Shown: positions 13,020 to 25,940 of the stretch, piece by piece
How positions within the stretch are numbered: the stretch's first letter is position 1
How the letters are laid out: every line of letters begins with the position of its first letter
NCBI GenBank assembly: GCA_964036195.1
Contig: OZ038456.1
Location: 14,880,001 to 14,944,000, forward strand
Reading direction: 5' to 3'
Origin: Sphaerolaimus hirsutus
Taxonomy: Eukaryota; Nematoda; Chromadorea; Monhysterida; Sphaerolaimidae
DNA: 64,000 nucleotides
Notes under the pieces: model-generated
Databases searched by the model: none
Seen by the model: the letters and a program-made list of their open reading frames with translations, nothing else
Told to the model about the DNA's origin: nothing
Made by a program: the position numbers and the translations under genes

Positions 13020-16000
13020 GTTTTAAACATTGCTGCCAAAAGTACTACCTGTTCATTAATACCGAGAAAAGTAGAATATTTGAGCAAATTTAAAAACCTA
13101 AAAACTGCAGCGCCATAAATTGGCACCTTTCCAATTTCCAGCACTAGAATATATATGCGTGGCTCTGGGATACAAACTGGCTGCTGAGATGTGCACCGTC
13201 TGTGACAAATTGCCACCGCGCTGCGATATTGTTGTTTGAGTATTTTAATAGCTTTTTTAGTGTATTGTAATTATGGGGCTTTAAGTTTTTCAATGGCTGT
13301 GTAGATGGATTTATGTACCTTTTGTTCATATAAATATATACTCTTTCAATTTTCGTCCCGTAGTCTTTTTTCGTCAATATTCATATGTGCTCTGCATTGT
13401 TTATTCATCTTATGTACTTCAATTATCAATTTATCAATCAGCGTTTGTCAATCATAAATTTTTTTCTGAAAAAGCCTTCAATATTTTCAGATGCAATTAC
13501 CTCACCCACTTTAGAACAGTCGTCAATAAATACATCACAAAATTGAAACTTTTCACTGAATCATTGAAAAATTGTTAAACTTTTCCGCCAAAGTCAATGC
13601 TTGATGTGTGCGCTGCGCTGAGCCTTATCATGCATTAAGCAGTTTCACGCCCATAATAAAACACTATATTTCTAAACTTTTTCTGTCAGGAAAAAAATTG
13701 ATTTTGGCGATTTATTGTTGCCCTCTTTGCTTTTGTCTATCTATCTTTTGTGTTTGTTTGCATTGATTCAATCAATTGTATGTTCAATCAACTACTACAG
13801 TTACAGTTGCCAGTTTTTACTCTAATCACGCATCATCAAATAACAGTAAAATAAATATTAACTTGCGGGGACTGACGATGTATGCTTTTAGGTATTGTCA
13901 AAGGAAAAAAATTGTTTCTACATTGGCAAAGTGCCAACGATTTTGCACACTGCTAATTCCAAACAAAATTCAATTTAGTCCGGGTAGTTTGAACGGCACA
14001 TCAATTTGGTGACTTTTTAACACACCCAGCACTTGTGCCAGTGTGATATTTTACTGATGAAATGACTGTGAATTGCTGGCGCACTTCAGAAGTATTTGAA
14101 GAACATGTTAGGTGGTTTTTGTGGGGTTTCGTGGCTGATTTATTGTCTGATGAAAGTTTGATCGGCAGTGTAACAGCTCAGCTTCACTAGCTACCTATAT
14201 TTTTGCAAAAAATGTCCGTTAGTAAATAGGTATGTGTGAATGTGAAAGTTTAAAACACTGCGAAAGCGGGCCGAAGGTTCGCATAGAATCCCGCTAGTTA
14301 TACATATAAACTACGCTATGAATACAGCAAATTCCATTCTTAGTATTATTTGGTGCGTTTGGTTATAAATATCTTTTGTTCTCGGCTGCATTTATTAATT
14401 AGATATCTATGCATCGTTGCCGCGCCAGCATAGTTCTATTGTTTCTGTATCCATTTCCTAAATTCTAACACGCCATTAGACAAAGTGCAGTGCACTGTAT
14501 CAGTTCTGGCAGTTGGTTACTGGGAGTCTGGGATCGCTGGGTTACAGTACAGGTTACCGTAAATGTGCATCACACTCTAAATACTAAAGAACGTTCTAGA
14601 CAGAGACTTTTGACACGTTGCATGACATTTTACAGGGTCTAGGATTGCACCCAGGTACCCCCAAAGATGATAACATATTTGTTACAATGACTCCTAATTT
14701 TGGAGTCAAAATACAAATCTAGCTTCACAAGCTTTCACGGATTTCTCTACATTCAGCGTACCAAAGCCATCACGGCACCGAGAATCGCCAAATTAAAAAT
14801 TTTGTTAAAAACCAGAAATTAGGCATGTTTACCTATCGCAATAAAGCATAACCACTGTTTCTCTTACCCCCTATACCTTATTAAAAGTATTTACACCATT
14901 TTCAAAGAGCATTTGTAAACAGGTATAATAAAAAGGTATTTATATCTTCCCAGCAGAAGTCAAACACGTCCATAGTGCAGTGCTGAAGAGATAATTTGTA
15001 CCGGCATTTATTTCAATGAACGGCCTTCACTGAAGCATCACGCGCAATAGTGATGGGTAAATAGGCCCGATATCACTTGACACTTTTCAGCTTGACATTT
15101 TTGACTTGACTTTTTTCATCTCGATTCCTTAGGCAGCATTGGCTCTGTCTGTCTGATCAATAGCTATCGATGACAGAATTTTTGTTTTTAAAGACACCTT
15201 CAGTACTTTTCGTGAAATAACCTTGTGTATTTTGTGTGTAAGAATCATATTTAAGGAGTGTCGTATTCAATTTTACATCTCACATTCTCAATCAATACCC
15301 CCATCTCTTGACTCGACAAATTCAATTAACTCGAGCCAAAACGCGAGACCCGAGTCAACAAAAGTGCCCCTTTCCCAAGGCTAATCCAGGAGCAATACGC
15401 ACGTCTCACTAAAGTGCCCTAGGCCAGTAATTGCTCAATTTCACGGGGGCGCGGGGGACATCTTGCTAACATGCTCGCAGTGGCGTCTTATTTGCAGCTG
15501 AGCGGAGCCAATGCACTGGGGGCACCTATATAACTGCACCGCTGTGCATAGTGTTGTGGAAATGGGTAATTTTACAGAAATTGGTAAAATATAACTGAAT
15601 GTAATGTCAGAAAATTACTCAAGTATGAACTGTAAATAAATCCCTTTCAAAAACTTGAAAAAGATATAAATATTATTATATTTTGAATTATGATATTTTC
15701 TAAAAATCTCAGAAAATCAATCGAAAAGAAAATACATTTAAATCTCTCTGGGGAATCCTGAGAAATGTAATTGAGAAATGTAAGATTTTAAATATATTTA
15801 TAAAAATCTAACTCTATTGAGATTTTTGAAATGCTATTGATCCTGGTTGATCCCTTTGGGATTGAATTGCTCCCCCACTATTTATACCTGGACTGTGTTG
15901 TGAATGTGATAAGGTTTATTGTCGGAGTTTGATTTTAAAATTGAGTTGAATTGAGAGGGGAGAAATGAAAAGTTTAACAGTTTTTGCAACTTTACCTTCC

Positions 16001-16740
16001 TTTTTCAATGAAATGTTTTTAATGAAAATTTATTATTTTATAACGAGGCGTTTTTAGATTACAAATTAATTGAAATAAAAATAATGTGTATTGTCGATTT
16101 TTAAAAAGAAACACTTTCAAACAAGCGTAAATTTTTTTTTAAACCTACCATCCACAGCCGGTCAAAAATCATCTTTAAATTTAAACACCACAAACCTCCA
16201 ACTTCTCTAATTTGGAACAGGCCCCAGGCACGTTGCTCAGAGGACCCTATATGTGGGGGGAGTATTACATGACCGCTTGTGTTGACTCGAGTGCTGATTA
16301 GCTGCGACCAATCGCTTTAGGTTTGAACGGGTCTGCGCCGGGTATTTCTTTATTTTTTTTCAAAATCTATTATTTTAAACTGTGGAAGGTGACTTTGTAT
16401 TTACCTACTTTGTGTCTGGACACTGGTGGATTTAGTTTTGTTGGGGTTTTCGCTGTTATTTTTGTGGTAAATGAGATGTGTTTGTGGTAGATGTTGATAA
16501 TGTAGCGGAAATGTTTTGCATTGTTATAGTAATTAAATACTATTCTACACTAGTATTTCTACACATTTTATTTTACTAAAAGTCATTAATAAAATAAACG
16601 ACACCTTTTTACAGAAATACGTTCAATGTCAAATACATTTTCTGTATTCAGGTACTTTTCAAGTACTCAAGTACACGTTCAGCTGAGTAAAGGTACTTTT
16701 TTCAGAGTAATTGTCATTGTATTTATACAGTACTCAACTA
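13020..16740. other. No gene recognised
   Basis: Nearly 4 kb without an open frame I can defend on either strand. It holds only a family A fragment near 14600-14650 (TTTTACAGGGTCTAGG) and AT-rich sequence. Confidence 0.5.
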
Positions 16741-16748
16741 TATGGGTA

Positions 16749-17001
16749 TACCGTAGTTCCTCGAAATACCCCCCCCCCCCTCGAAATACCCCCCTCAAAA
16801 TGGGCACTATGAATTTGTGATCCGGGAAATGCATAACACTTACTGTGTTACGTTAGAACATCGTTTATACCATCTACATCCTTATATAAGGCTGTAAAAA
16901 CTTATAAATGGTGGTTATTGTTGCATTTTTCACGTTTTTCTCTCAAAATTTTCACTCTGAAAAAATAAACCCCCCGGGGGGTAATTAGAGGAAATACGGT
17001 A
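16749..17001. mobile_element. CCGTATT family element, internally deleted
   Basis: Starts TACCGTAGTTCCTCGAAATA and ends GTAATTAGAGGAAATACGGTA less one base. About 250 bp, so part of the interior is missing. Confidence 0.75.
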
Positions 17002-17636
17002 TATATGTTTTTGATAATACGGTATATATATTTACGTTTTGATTATTATGCTGAAAACAATGATCTGAAAAAGTAATTATTCCAATTTTGATGGTGGATA
17101 AAATTAGTTATTTCCACTTTCCTTGTACTGCTATATCCGGTTTTGGAACATGAACAAATGTAATTTTTTCAACCAGATACTTCAAACAAAAATGATTAAT
17201 TTGGCTCAAAATTTTTATCAACATATTTCTCCAATTAAAAGTTATTACTAGCCTGGTTGAAAAAAATTCATTTTAACAATGTTCCAGAACCGTATGCCGC
17301 AGCACAAGGAAAATAGAAATGACAAATCCGACAACAAAAATGGAATCCGTACTTTCTTCCAATCGTTTTACGCATTTAACGGTCCAAATCCGTTCAGAAG
17401 TGACCGAGAAATTGAGCATAAAATTCACTATGCTGAATCTAAATACCATTCAAACTAAGTGCGTTTTTATAGACCCTCGTATCTCAATAGTGGGGGATTA
17501 AATTTGTGTGAGCCAATTACAGAAAACATGGTTGCTTCTGAATCGTAAATACTACATATTATGTCTACAAACACTAGTTTTCAACTGAAATTTTGAAAAC
17601 TCATAGATCGGCTTCAAACGTATTTGAGTTTACCAG

Positions 17637-17847
17637 GTGCCAAATTGAGAAGTGAGAAGTAAAATGGCAAAAGCGAAGTGAACTGAGAAGAAAATTGGCA
17701 AAAGCGAAGTGAAATGGCAAGTAAATTGGCAAAAGCGAAGTAAAAAAATATAAAACAAAAAGTATTTTCCCTTCGCTTTTGCCGATTTCCTTCTCAATTC
17801 ACTTCCCATTTTACTTCTTACTTCACAATTTGCGGAACTGGCCCCAG
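17637..17847 (+). mobile_element. Family B element at a filled site with a related unfilled copy
   Basis: Begins GTGCCAAATTGAGAAGTG and ends CACAATTTGCGGAACTGG then CCCCAG. The left host reads GAGTTTACCAG and the right host AATGAG. A related host repeat at 3336-3350 reads GAGTTTACCAGAATGAA with no element, giving an unfilled site and supporting a CCAG target duplication. Confidence 0.85.
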
Positions 17848-18195
17848 AATGAGTAGCGGTGAGTAGTTTTACCAGAATGCGTTACTTTTAATGCCTACCA
17901 ACTATAGTTGAAACCACCTCATTCCGGTAAACTCAAAGCTGATTTTTGAATTTTCAAAATATCGGTAGTGCGTAGAGCCGTAAAATACAGACTAGAAAAA
18001 CGAAGTCCATAAAGAACTCTACATTAGCATCTATCATGCATATAACGACTGCCATTTTTCTGTGTTTTTTTTTGTCACAAAAAGCTGATCCAGAAACAAA
18101 GATTAGCGATGGAAAAAAAGTATAAAAACCGCACTGGCGACGCCGCATTTTCGGATACTCAATATTACCGTAATTTTTCGATTTTATGTCATCTG

Positions 18196-18293
18196 GTGCA
18201 AATTCCAGACCCTTTAAAAGCCAAATGTCATGCGCTGTAAAATGGCAGTGTGCAGTTCGCCATTTTACAGGGTTTGGGAAACTGGCAGTGCCC
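18196..18293 (+). mobile_element. Decayed family A copy
   Basis: Begins GTGCAAATTCCAGACCCT, has TGTAAAATGGCAG and GCCATTTTACAGGG arms and ends near GGCAGTGCCCA. Splice-like ends are no longer intact. Confidence 0.5.
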
Positions 18294-19615
18294 ACTGATA
18301 AAAGTTCTCTCTTCTCAGCCGTTCTTTAATAAAAAAACTTTTCGGTGAATTTCAGAATACATGATACATAGATGAATGTTTACTGTATTTCCTCGAAGTA
18401 CCCCCTTGAATTGACCCCCTGGAAATCCCCCCAGGTGTTTTCGAGCTGGGGAAAAATACTCCCCCCCCCCCTCGAAATACCCCCGTCTCGAATTATGTAC
18501 ATCATATATGCACATTGAAACACCACCGCTGCCAATTTTCGCCAATGCAAAAATATTCATTGGCGCATTCTCAATCACTATATAAACATCTCAATCACTA
18601 TTTAAATGTGAAATGGTACCATTTCCCTGAACGAGTTTTTTTTCAGGCAATACTGATGCGGTGTTCTGCATTGTTATCGTTTGTTATGTGCATTGTTATG
18701 TGTTAAAAGCAGTGCCATGTAGAACGGCGTTCCTTCCAAAGCGCTGGGGGGAAAAAGGGTCACTTTGAGAATATGGTATGCATCGATGGGGCGGAGTTCG
18801 GCACCGCTTTTGAAGTGATTATCTGCGACCCGTCATGGGTTAATGCGGTATAATCCGCCTGCGGCATCAGTTTTGCTCGCACCACTTATGAAAATAGCCG
18901 AATGACAGATAAATGCATCCGTAATATCCGCAAATGTAGGTAAATCTTATGCTGGGGCCGGATAGACTAATTATAACTTGATTTGCGTTTTCAGCTTGGC
19001 AAGTGTGAAATAAAAAACCATCAGTGTAAATTTTATTTTTTTATTCGCTACCTAATTACAATGAAAACATATGATAAAAAATTACCTGTGAAATCAATTT
19101 TTGTTGATACCGTTAAAGTTTTTGCCGTTTCAGGATCGCCTCCGTTAACTTTTCCAACTGATTTTACATTGAAATTTTATTGGAAAATCGAAAACTTTGG
19201 AAACTGTGAACAGTGTATGCTGAGATTTGGACATTATTCAGTGATGGATTAGGACTGGATCAACTTTTACATAATCATTTTCAAAGTAAAATTTTACGCT
19301 TCAATAAATTCCAGCTTATATAGCCCGGCTGAAACCTCACTGATCATCCTGGATGCTCCAATGCGAAACGATGCGGAAATGGCAAAAACTTATGCACCAG
19401 ACCAATTTATGATATAGTTCATGTCTGACCCACCCAGCTAAATTCACAATCTTAATAGATGTTCTTTGCCTGGGTCCTGGGCAAATGAACATGCAATGGC
19501 TGCACTAATCTCCTGTGCAAACAAAAGTGGTCATTGGTCAGCCACAATTACCATATTTCTAAAGTGACCCTTTTTCCACCCAACCTTCCAAAGCTCCACA
19601 CGCTCACTAGTACAA

Positions 19616-19812
19616 TAGTGATGGAAAAGGGCCAGGTGCCAATGGCGCCATGGCGCCATTCAAAAATAGGCGGCCTGCGCCAAAGGGCGCCAAGAGAAAA
19701 TGGCGCCAAGCGCCAAAGGCGCCATGGCGCCATTAGAAATAAGGGCGCCGGGCGCCAGAGATGGCGCTACAGAAAAGGGCGCCAAGCGCCAACGGCGCCA
19801 TTCCATCACTAG
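19616..19812. mobile_element. GGCGCC-palindrome element
   Basis: Bounded by TAGTGATGGAAAAGGGCC and GGCGCCATTCCATCACTA, filled with GCGCCAAGCGCC and GGCGCCATGGCGCC units. Every frame stays open because the repeat lacks stops. Confidence 0.8.
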
Positions 19813-19993
19813 TTGACAGCGACACCAAATGTCAACTGGTCCCCATCCCAATTCAAAGCTTCAAAGTCGGTGTAAATAAAGTGTAAATATTGTATACAAT
19901 AATGCATAGTGTTACTCGTCAACAAGCTTTGAATTGGGATTGGATTGGATCACTGGAACCAGTTGACATTTGGTGTCGTCGTCGACTAGTTTA
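19813..19993. repeat. Palindromic element next to a GGCGCC element
   Basis: Left CGACACCAAATGTCAACTGG and right CCAGTTGACATTTGGTGTCG are exact inverses; inner CCCAATTCAAAGCTT/AAGCTTTGAATTGGG also pair. Confidence 0.65.
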
Positions 19994-20090
19994 TGTAGGG
20001 ACAATGCTCCAAGGCGAGTAGAACTTTGATTGACTAGGTTTTGGTTGACTTTCAAAATTCAACATGTGGGAAATTCACATTTTTGCTATA

Positions 20091-20262
20091 CTCGGCGGAC
20101 AGCACACCTAGTCTGAAAACCTACCATAATTTAACGAATAAAATCTTGTGATAAATTTTGCAATTAATAATTCCATAGTAAAAACGAAAAATTATGATGA
20201 AAAAAACGATGGGTTGTGGTAGGTATTCATACTAAGTGTACTATCCGCCGCGTATAAGCAAT
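20091..20262. mobile_element. TATACTCGGCGGAC-ended element
   Basis: Starts TATACTCGGCGGACAGCACA and ends ACTATCCGCCGCGTATA, with inner CCTACCATAATTTAA. Similar copies lie at about 1082-1277 and 10447-10640. Confidence 0.7.
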
Positions 20263-20390
20263 ATTAGTTCAGGTACACTGGTAATAAGGCATAGGTGTTG
20301 AGTTTAGGATTTAGAATAGGGTTTAGGTTCAGGAATCATACAACAGTAATATGTATAGAATCAGCAGACTTGTATGTATATATTTACATA

Positions 20391-20820
20391 TACCGTATTA
20401 CCTCGAAATACCCCCAGGGGGTTTATTATTTCGCCAGCAAAATTTGAGGGGGGATAATTCGAGGGGGGGGGGGTTTATTCGAGGGGGGGGTCTATTATTT
20501 CGCCAGAAATTTTCAGAAATTCCCCATACGCAGACGTAGAAAAATCGAACAATCACATAGATGTATATGTGTTTATAGGCATATATTACTGTATATACAC
20601 AAAAACCCTTCCCTAACGTCACTTAATCATCAGTTTTAACGTGTGTTCTGCATAGTACAGATCACAAACTGCGGTATTTGTCATGTACGTTCACGTTACA
20701 CTCAATTTTAGGGGGGGTATTTCGAGGGGGGGGGGTTATTATTTCCTCAGCCGAAATTTAGGGGGGTATTTCGAGGGGGGGGGGTTAATTCAAGGGGGGA
20801 TAATTCGAGGTAATACGGTA
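20391..20820. mobile_element. CCGTATT family element
   Basis: Starts TACCGTATTACCTCGAAATA and ends ATAATTCGAGGTAATACGGTA less one base; inverted relative to the near-identical copy at 48273. Confidence 0.85.
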
Positions 20821-21102
20821 CTTATATATAACTATAGCAGATATTTTATATAACTCAAGGAATAATGCTTATTAAATTCCTTTTCAGTCAATAGCTTTAA
20901 ATACACGTGCAGAAAATTGCAATATTTCTTTGTGGAATGCCGAGAACACCCAGACATCGTGAAATAACACCAATAAATGCAATATTTCTTATTATTTTGT
21001 CATGTTCGTTTTACGTCAAGTCAATTCAATTCCGCACTTAGCATTAGAAAAAATGTTTTCCGAAGATTTAAGTAAATCTCTATAGCTTTTCAGAAAGTAA
21101 AT

Positions 21103-21545
21103 GTAAACACCTTCCCGGTCACGTCCGGCACCCTATTTTTGATCTTACTTGTGACACCCTATCTCCAGTTCTAGGGTGCGCCAGAAGCTGAAACTTGGGG
21201 GAGGTATTGGTGCAACCCCCCTCTACTTCGCATGAATTTGGGAGTTCGCGGCGACCCCTCTCAGGGTGGGTCGCACTAAGTGCAATTTTTTCGCTTTTTT
21301 GGTGTCCCACAGCAGGTCCGGCACCCACTGATTTCTGCGCTGTGGAAGGGGTATAAATCTAAAATTTTGGGGATGTGTTACCAACATCACTCCCCTACTA
21401 TACACTTTTCAATAATGTGAGATAAATGTGAAAAATTTCGAAAAAATTATCTTATTCTCTAAACACCACCACTCCCCAATAGTTGGATGACAAAAAATTC
21501 ACTTTTTGGAACTTTTTTATTAGACACTTGAAGAGCTGGTCGAGG
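21103..21545. mobile_element. Solo arm of an AACACCTTCCCGG element
   Basis: Starts TAAACACCTTCCCGGTCACG and follows the left arm of the 36070 element (CCAGTTCTAGGGTGCGCC, TACTTCGCATGAATT, GATGTGTTACCAACA) without a matching right arm. Confidence 0.65.
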
Positions 21546-22404
21546 GGGGTCTTTTTCGATCATATACGGTATATGTATTTTCGGAAAGTAACCTTTGAGC
21601 TATATAAAAATGGTCGTTTTTCAAATGCTAGTCGCATTGATGTCTGTAGTAACTCGCACTTGGTTGAATGTTGTGCATAATTTCTCACGAGACTTTTATT
21701 AATTATTCATCTAAACACAGTAATATCATATAGCACGCATTGCACTTAAAACTAAAATACAATGTAACATCAGAATAATCAACAAAAAGGTTATTTACAT
21801 TTTTCGTGATTATACATTACATTCGTGTGTGATGACAGAATTTATCATATGACTCTATTCGCCAAAATACGGTAACTTTATATGCAAAGCGTGCAGTCCA
21901 GTCATTATACTTCTTGTATAGGGGGAAGTTACAGCTTGCTTCAAAATTTAAGTTTAAACGACAAATAAAATGTCACCGAAACATGTATCATTTTCATATT
22001 TTTGATATTTGCATCCAAAATTCATGTTCAAAATTCAAAAATTGATTTTATGGGTGATGTTTTTTTTCCAAATTTGAATGGAAAACATTATTAGGGCCAA
22101 TGCAATCAATTTTGTGGAACAGTTTTTATTTTATTAGCGATGATCTCATGTGAGCTTTTCCATCAGAAAAATGCACGGCATGCGGTCGACCGACTAAACA
22201 TAACGGTATAACAAAAACTAAAACAAAAATACCACTAAAAGTGAGGATATTACAAATAATTGGCCGCGGGCCAGATGTGAACGATCTATCGTAAAAGCTG
22301 GGCGTGAGAAACATCGGAAGCAGGCACTTATCACATGCAAAGTGGCGTAAAACGTGCGCCGTTATGGTCATGGTGAGTGTTGGAAAAATCGCCAGGACTT
22401 TGGA

Positions 22405-22536
22405 GCCAAGCACCAAAAGCGCCATGGCGCTTTTCCGAACCCCAGCGCCAAGCGCCAATGGCGCCACGGCAAAGTAGCGCCAAGCGCCAAAAGAGCCAAA
22501 AGCGCTTTTTCCCTTGGCGCTTTTCCATCACTAGTC
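22405..22536. mobile_element. GGCGCC-palindrome element
   Basis: Contains GCGCCATGGCGCTTTTC and ends GGCGCTTTTCCATCACTA. The left terminus is degraded. Confidence 0.7.
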
Positions 22537-23343
22537 ATGGTCCACTATTTAGGGATCGGTGGGCGTTGGCGCCATGGCACTGGCCGTGCTTTTCAGTGCT
22601 GCAATGCAAAAAATACAGTAAAGGGAACATTTATGATTTGATCATTGCTTTTTGCATCATCAGAAACATAATGGACCGAAATGTAAGCGTTAAAAAGTGC
22701 AGTTTTTGGAGTACTGAATTGAAGTCTTTATCTAAACATTACGGTAGTAAGTAAAGTCCTTTAGGTATAGGTAGGTAGGTTGAATTTCAGCTTTTCAATA
22801 GGCATGAGGAAATAAATCCCCTGGATTAAATTCCCACCAAAAAATTCCGACATGAAATTCCTCCACGGGAGACTGAGTTTTTCCAAGCAAAAAATACAGC
22901 GAAACACTAATTTACCAAATGCACCTGGAAAGTGACATATTTATGCCAGCCCCTTTAAAAAATTTATTTTAGTCGCACCTTGATTCAATTTAACACCATC
23001 CAATTGACTAAGAGCACTTTTCTGAATTGGATATATAAATATTCAGGTGCATAGAGGTATGAAAATTAATTATTTTTTAGTGAAAATTGAAGCCAAATTT
23101 CTCAAAAATACTCACTTTTAAATTTTCAGGGGAAAAGTATTTTACTCCCGTTTACTCACGAGTAAAAGTGAAAACTCTTACTTTACGTTTTCCGTTCTCA
23201 GGCTTCACGGGTGTGTAAAAAAGGAATACTTTAAATTGATCAATACTTCAAAGATTTACTTTAAAAATTACGGTTTTTTTAACAACCCTGATTTCAACGG
23301 CACCCATTCATTGTTTTTGACGTCCGTTTGGCATTTTGTACAG

Positions 23344-23424
23344 GCAGGTTTGGCTATAAATGTGCAAGATATTGCAGAAGCGGAGAAAGGGTCTGGGGGA
23401 GAATCGCGCTTTTTCTCAATGCCG
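23344..23424 (+). CDS. Candidate orphan exon left of a family A introner
   Basis: Follows GGCATTTTGTACAG and runs 27 whole codons (AGLAINVQDIAEAEK, then GSGGESRFFSMP) up to the introner start. No family is recognised. The case rests on the acceptor, the open frame and the introner at its right end; the following open segment at 23601 (FYILPIC) is very short. Confidence 0.35.
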
Positions 23425-23600
23425 GTGCCAGTCCCAGACCCTGTTAAATAGTATGTAAAATGTCAAATGGCATGTAAAGTGTCAAAAATCATATAAAATG
23501 CCTGCAAAATGGCAAGGTTGCCATGTTACAGGGCATTTTACATGGCTTTTGACACTTTGCATGCCAATTGACATTTTACAAGGTCTTGGAATGCCCCCAG
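23425..23600 (+). mobile_element. Introner-like element, family A, with intact GT...AG ends
   Basis: Starts GTGCCAGTCCCAGACCCTG and ends TTTTACAAGGTCTTGGAATG then CCCCCAG. The interior has AAAATGTCAAATGGCATG and its inverse. Ends are fit to act as a 176-bp intron, and open frames lie on both sides, but no gene is identified. Confidence 0.75.
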
Positions 23601-24409
23601 TTCTACATTCTACCCATCTGTGGGTAGCGTTTTCCCATTTCCAATAAATTTACATCTAGTGTTCATCCCAAATGCAGAGAATCCATTCTTAAACAAAAAA
23701 TTTACAATTAAAGGCTATTTTTTCATTGATGTTCTATCTATCTAACATTAAAATGCTAACATTGGAGCAACATGCAAATTTGTCATGGATTTTAAAGTTG
23801 GCACTTAGCACCACAATTGTTACTATGATTACAGCCCAAATTCACATGGCATCCACAAATCACTACACCAGAGGGCCCGAAGGTTTGTTTTACACGAGGG
23901 TTTTTCAGTGTTTTCTTTTGTTTCTGTAGAATTGGAAAATAGTTGCTGAAAACTTTTGTAAATTCGGGAAATACATGTTACCATTATTCAGGTAAACTAG
24001 ACAGACAGATCGCCTTACAATAATTGATACCATATTTTGATGAATAAGGTCACGTGAACAACTACACCAAATTCACTCAAAAGTAGAAGAAATTTGATAA
24101 ATGTAATGAAACATTTTTATGTTTGTTCTTATTCAAATGGGATATGGTAGATTTCATTGTAAGGTGTAATGTCGCTGGAATATATTCACCTACTGTATTT
24201 TTTCTATTCAGGTGGCACACCATTGTGAAATTTTGTTAGTATTTTATGTGATCTCCTAAGGTCCACCAGCCCTACTGCCTGGCACCCTTTTCTATGGCGA
24301 CATTATGTGAAATGGCGCCATAGAGCCATCGTGCCAAAACAGAACGGATGAATTTAATTTCTCTATCATTTATCCCGGCAAATTTGCATCACCATGCCCC
24401 CAACGAGTC

Positions 24410-25940
24410 TGCACCGCTCGGCATCTAAACCTGCATAGCATCTGGACCCGCGTGGCATGGATTTCTGCCTGCATGGCATCTAGACCCGCGTGGCATCTAT
24501 CGTCCCATAGATGCCAAGCGGGCTGCATGCCTGCACATGCCATGCGGTCTGAACCCCCCCCCCCCCCGCACCCACGAGACGGCCTCATGGCGGGCTGTTG
24601 CGCGCCTGTGCATGCTTGGTGTCCCAAAATGAATTCTGACAAAAAATGTTGTTTTTTTCTTCAAAAATTCATGCTGAACCTTTATTTGCACAGCTGAAAT
24701 ATTACTCGCTGAACCTGTCTCCCTGCAACTTATTTTTATAGGAGTTTACCTGTTTATCCAGTCCAGTGTATCATGTGCACAAAAAATATGAATTCAAAAT
24801 GTGTAAAAAGTTCAATGTTTTTCCCAATTATTGTTTTCAGATGTCAAGTGTCTCTGAATTTTTTTATTTAAATGCAAATATGAGTACTGTTTGAAATGGG
24901 GAAGAAGGTTAGATAAAAACATGCATGCCCATGCAAATTCATACATACAATTCTTTAGTAACCCTGTAAGAGTGGCTACTAGAATAAATTTTTATCAAGT
25001 CATTTTTTGGTAGGAATTGCATTTTGGGACACCATGCATGTAAAAAGCCTCAGTGTTAAGGGACAGCACTCAAATTGATCTGGGTAGTGTGGTGAGATAT
25101 GCATTGAATATTGTGTACATGGTGGCTTAGAAATAGATGGTCAAATTAGATATTTTTAACAGATTTTCTGGGATCATATTTAATTTAATTTTCTCAAAAT
25201 CACCAATTTGAAATGTGAAATAAAATATTGATCAATATAGTTAGTGTTGTGTTCATCCAAATACCGTGTTTGATTGAAATTTAGCCATATGCACTAAACT
25301 AGGAAACTAGGAATCCACTAATGTAGGCCACCCTGTAAATGAGTTAAAATTCCATGTAAACACTGCTGGAACTCAATGTTGAAAGCCACTTGAACAGGGT
25401 GGCCCAATACACATGGAAGTTTACAAAGCTGTTTCCAAAAATGATCAATCAATTTGAGTGTTGCCCCTTAACACTGAGGCTTTTTACATGCATGGTGTCC
25501 CAAAATGCAATTCCCACAAAAAAATGGCTTGATAAACATTTATTCTAGTAGCCACTCTTACAGGGTTACTAAAGAATTGTATTTATGAATTTACATGGGC
25601 ATGCATGTATCTACCCTTCTTCCCCATTTCAAATGGTACTCATATTTGCATTTAAAAAAAAAATTCAGAGACACTTGACATCTGAAAATAATAATTGGGA
25701 AAAACATTGAAATTTTTACACATTTTGAATTCATATTTTTTTGTGCACATGATACACTGGACATGTAGACCCCCCCTGCCCGCTTGGCATCTGGCCCTAC
25801 CTGCCCGTTTGGCATCTATGCCACAGTCTGCTTGGCATCCAGCATTGGATAGATGCCAAGCAGGTCCAGATGCCAAGCAGGCAGAAATCCATGCTATCCG
25901 GGTCCAGATGCCAAGCGGATTAGATGCCATTTAGGCCTGA
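24410..25940. mobile_element. 1.5-kb foldback element with long inverted arms
   Basis: Left-arm segments such as GTAACCCTGTAAGAGTGGC and CCTCAGTGTTAAGGG recur inverted in the right arm at about 25545-25570 and 25468-25482. The outer arms carry GATGCCAAGCGGG-type repeats. The two arms span about 24410-25090 and 25440-25940 around a unique centre. No transposase is seen. Confidence 0.75.

Noticed and set aside
17319..17501. 60-codon frame MTNPTTKMESVLSS
   Set aside because: No splice or homology support; a single short frame in AT-rich sequence.
22331..22754. Overlapping open frames of 66-125 codons on both strands
   Set aside because: They arise from GGCGCC repeats, which lack stop codons in any frame.
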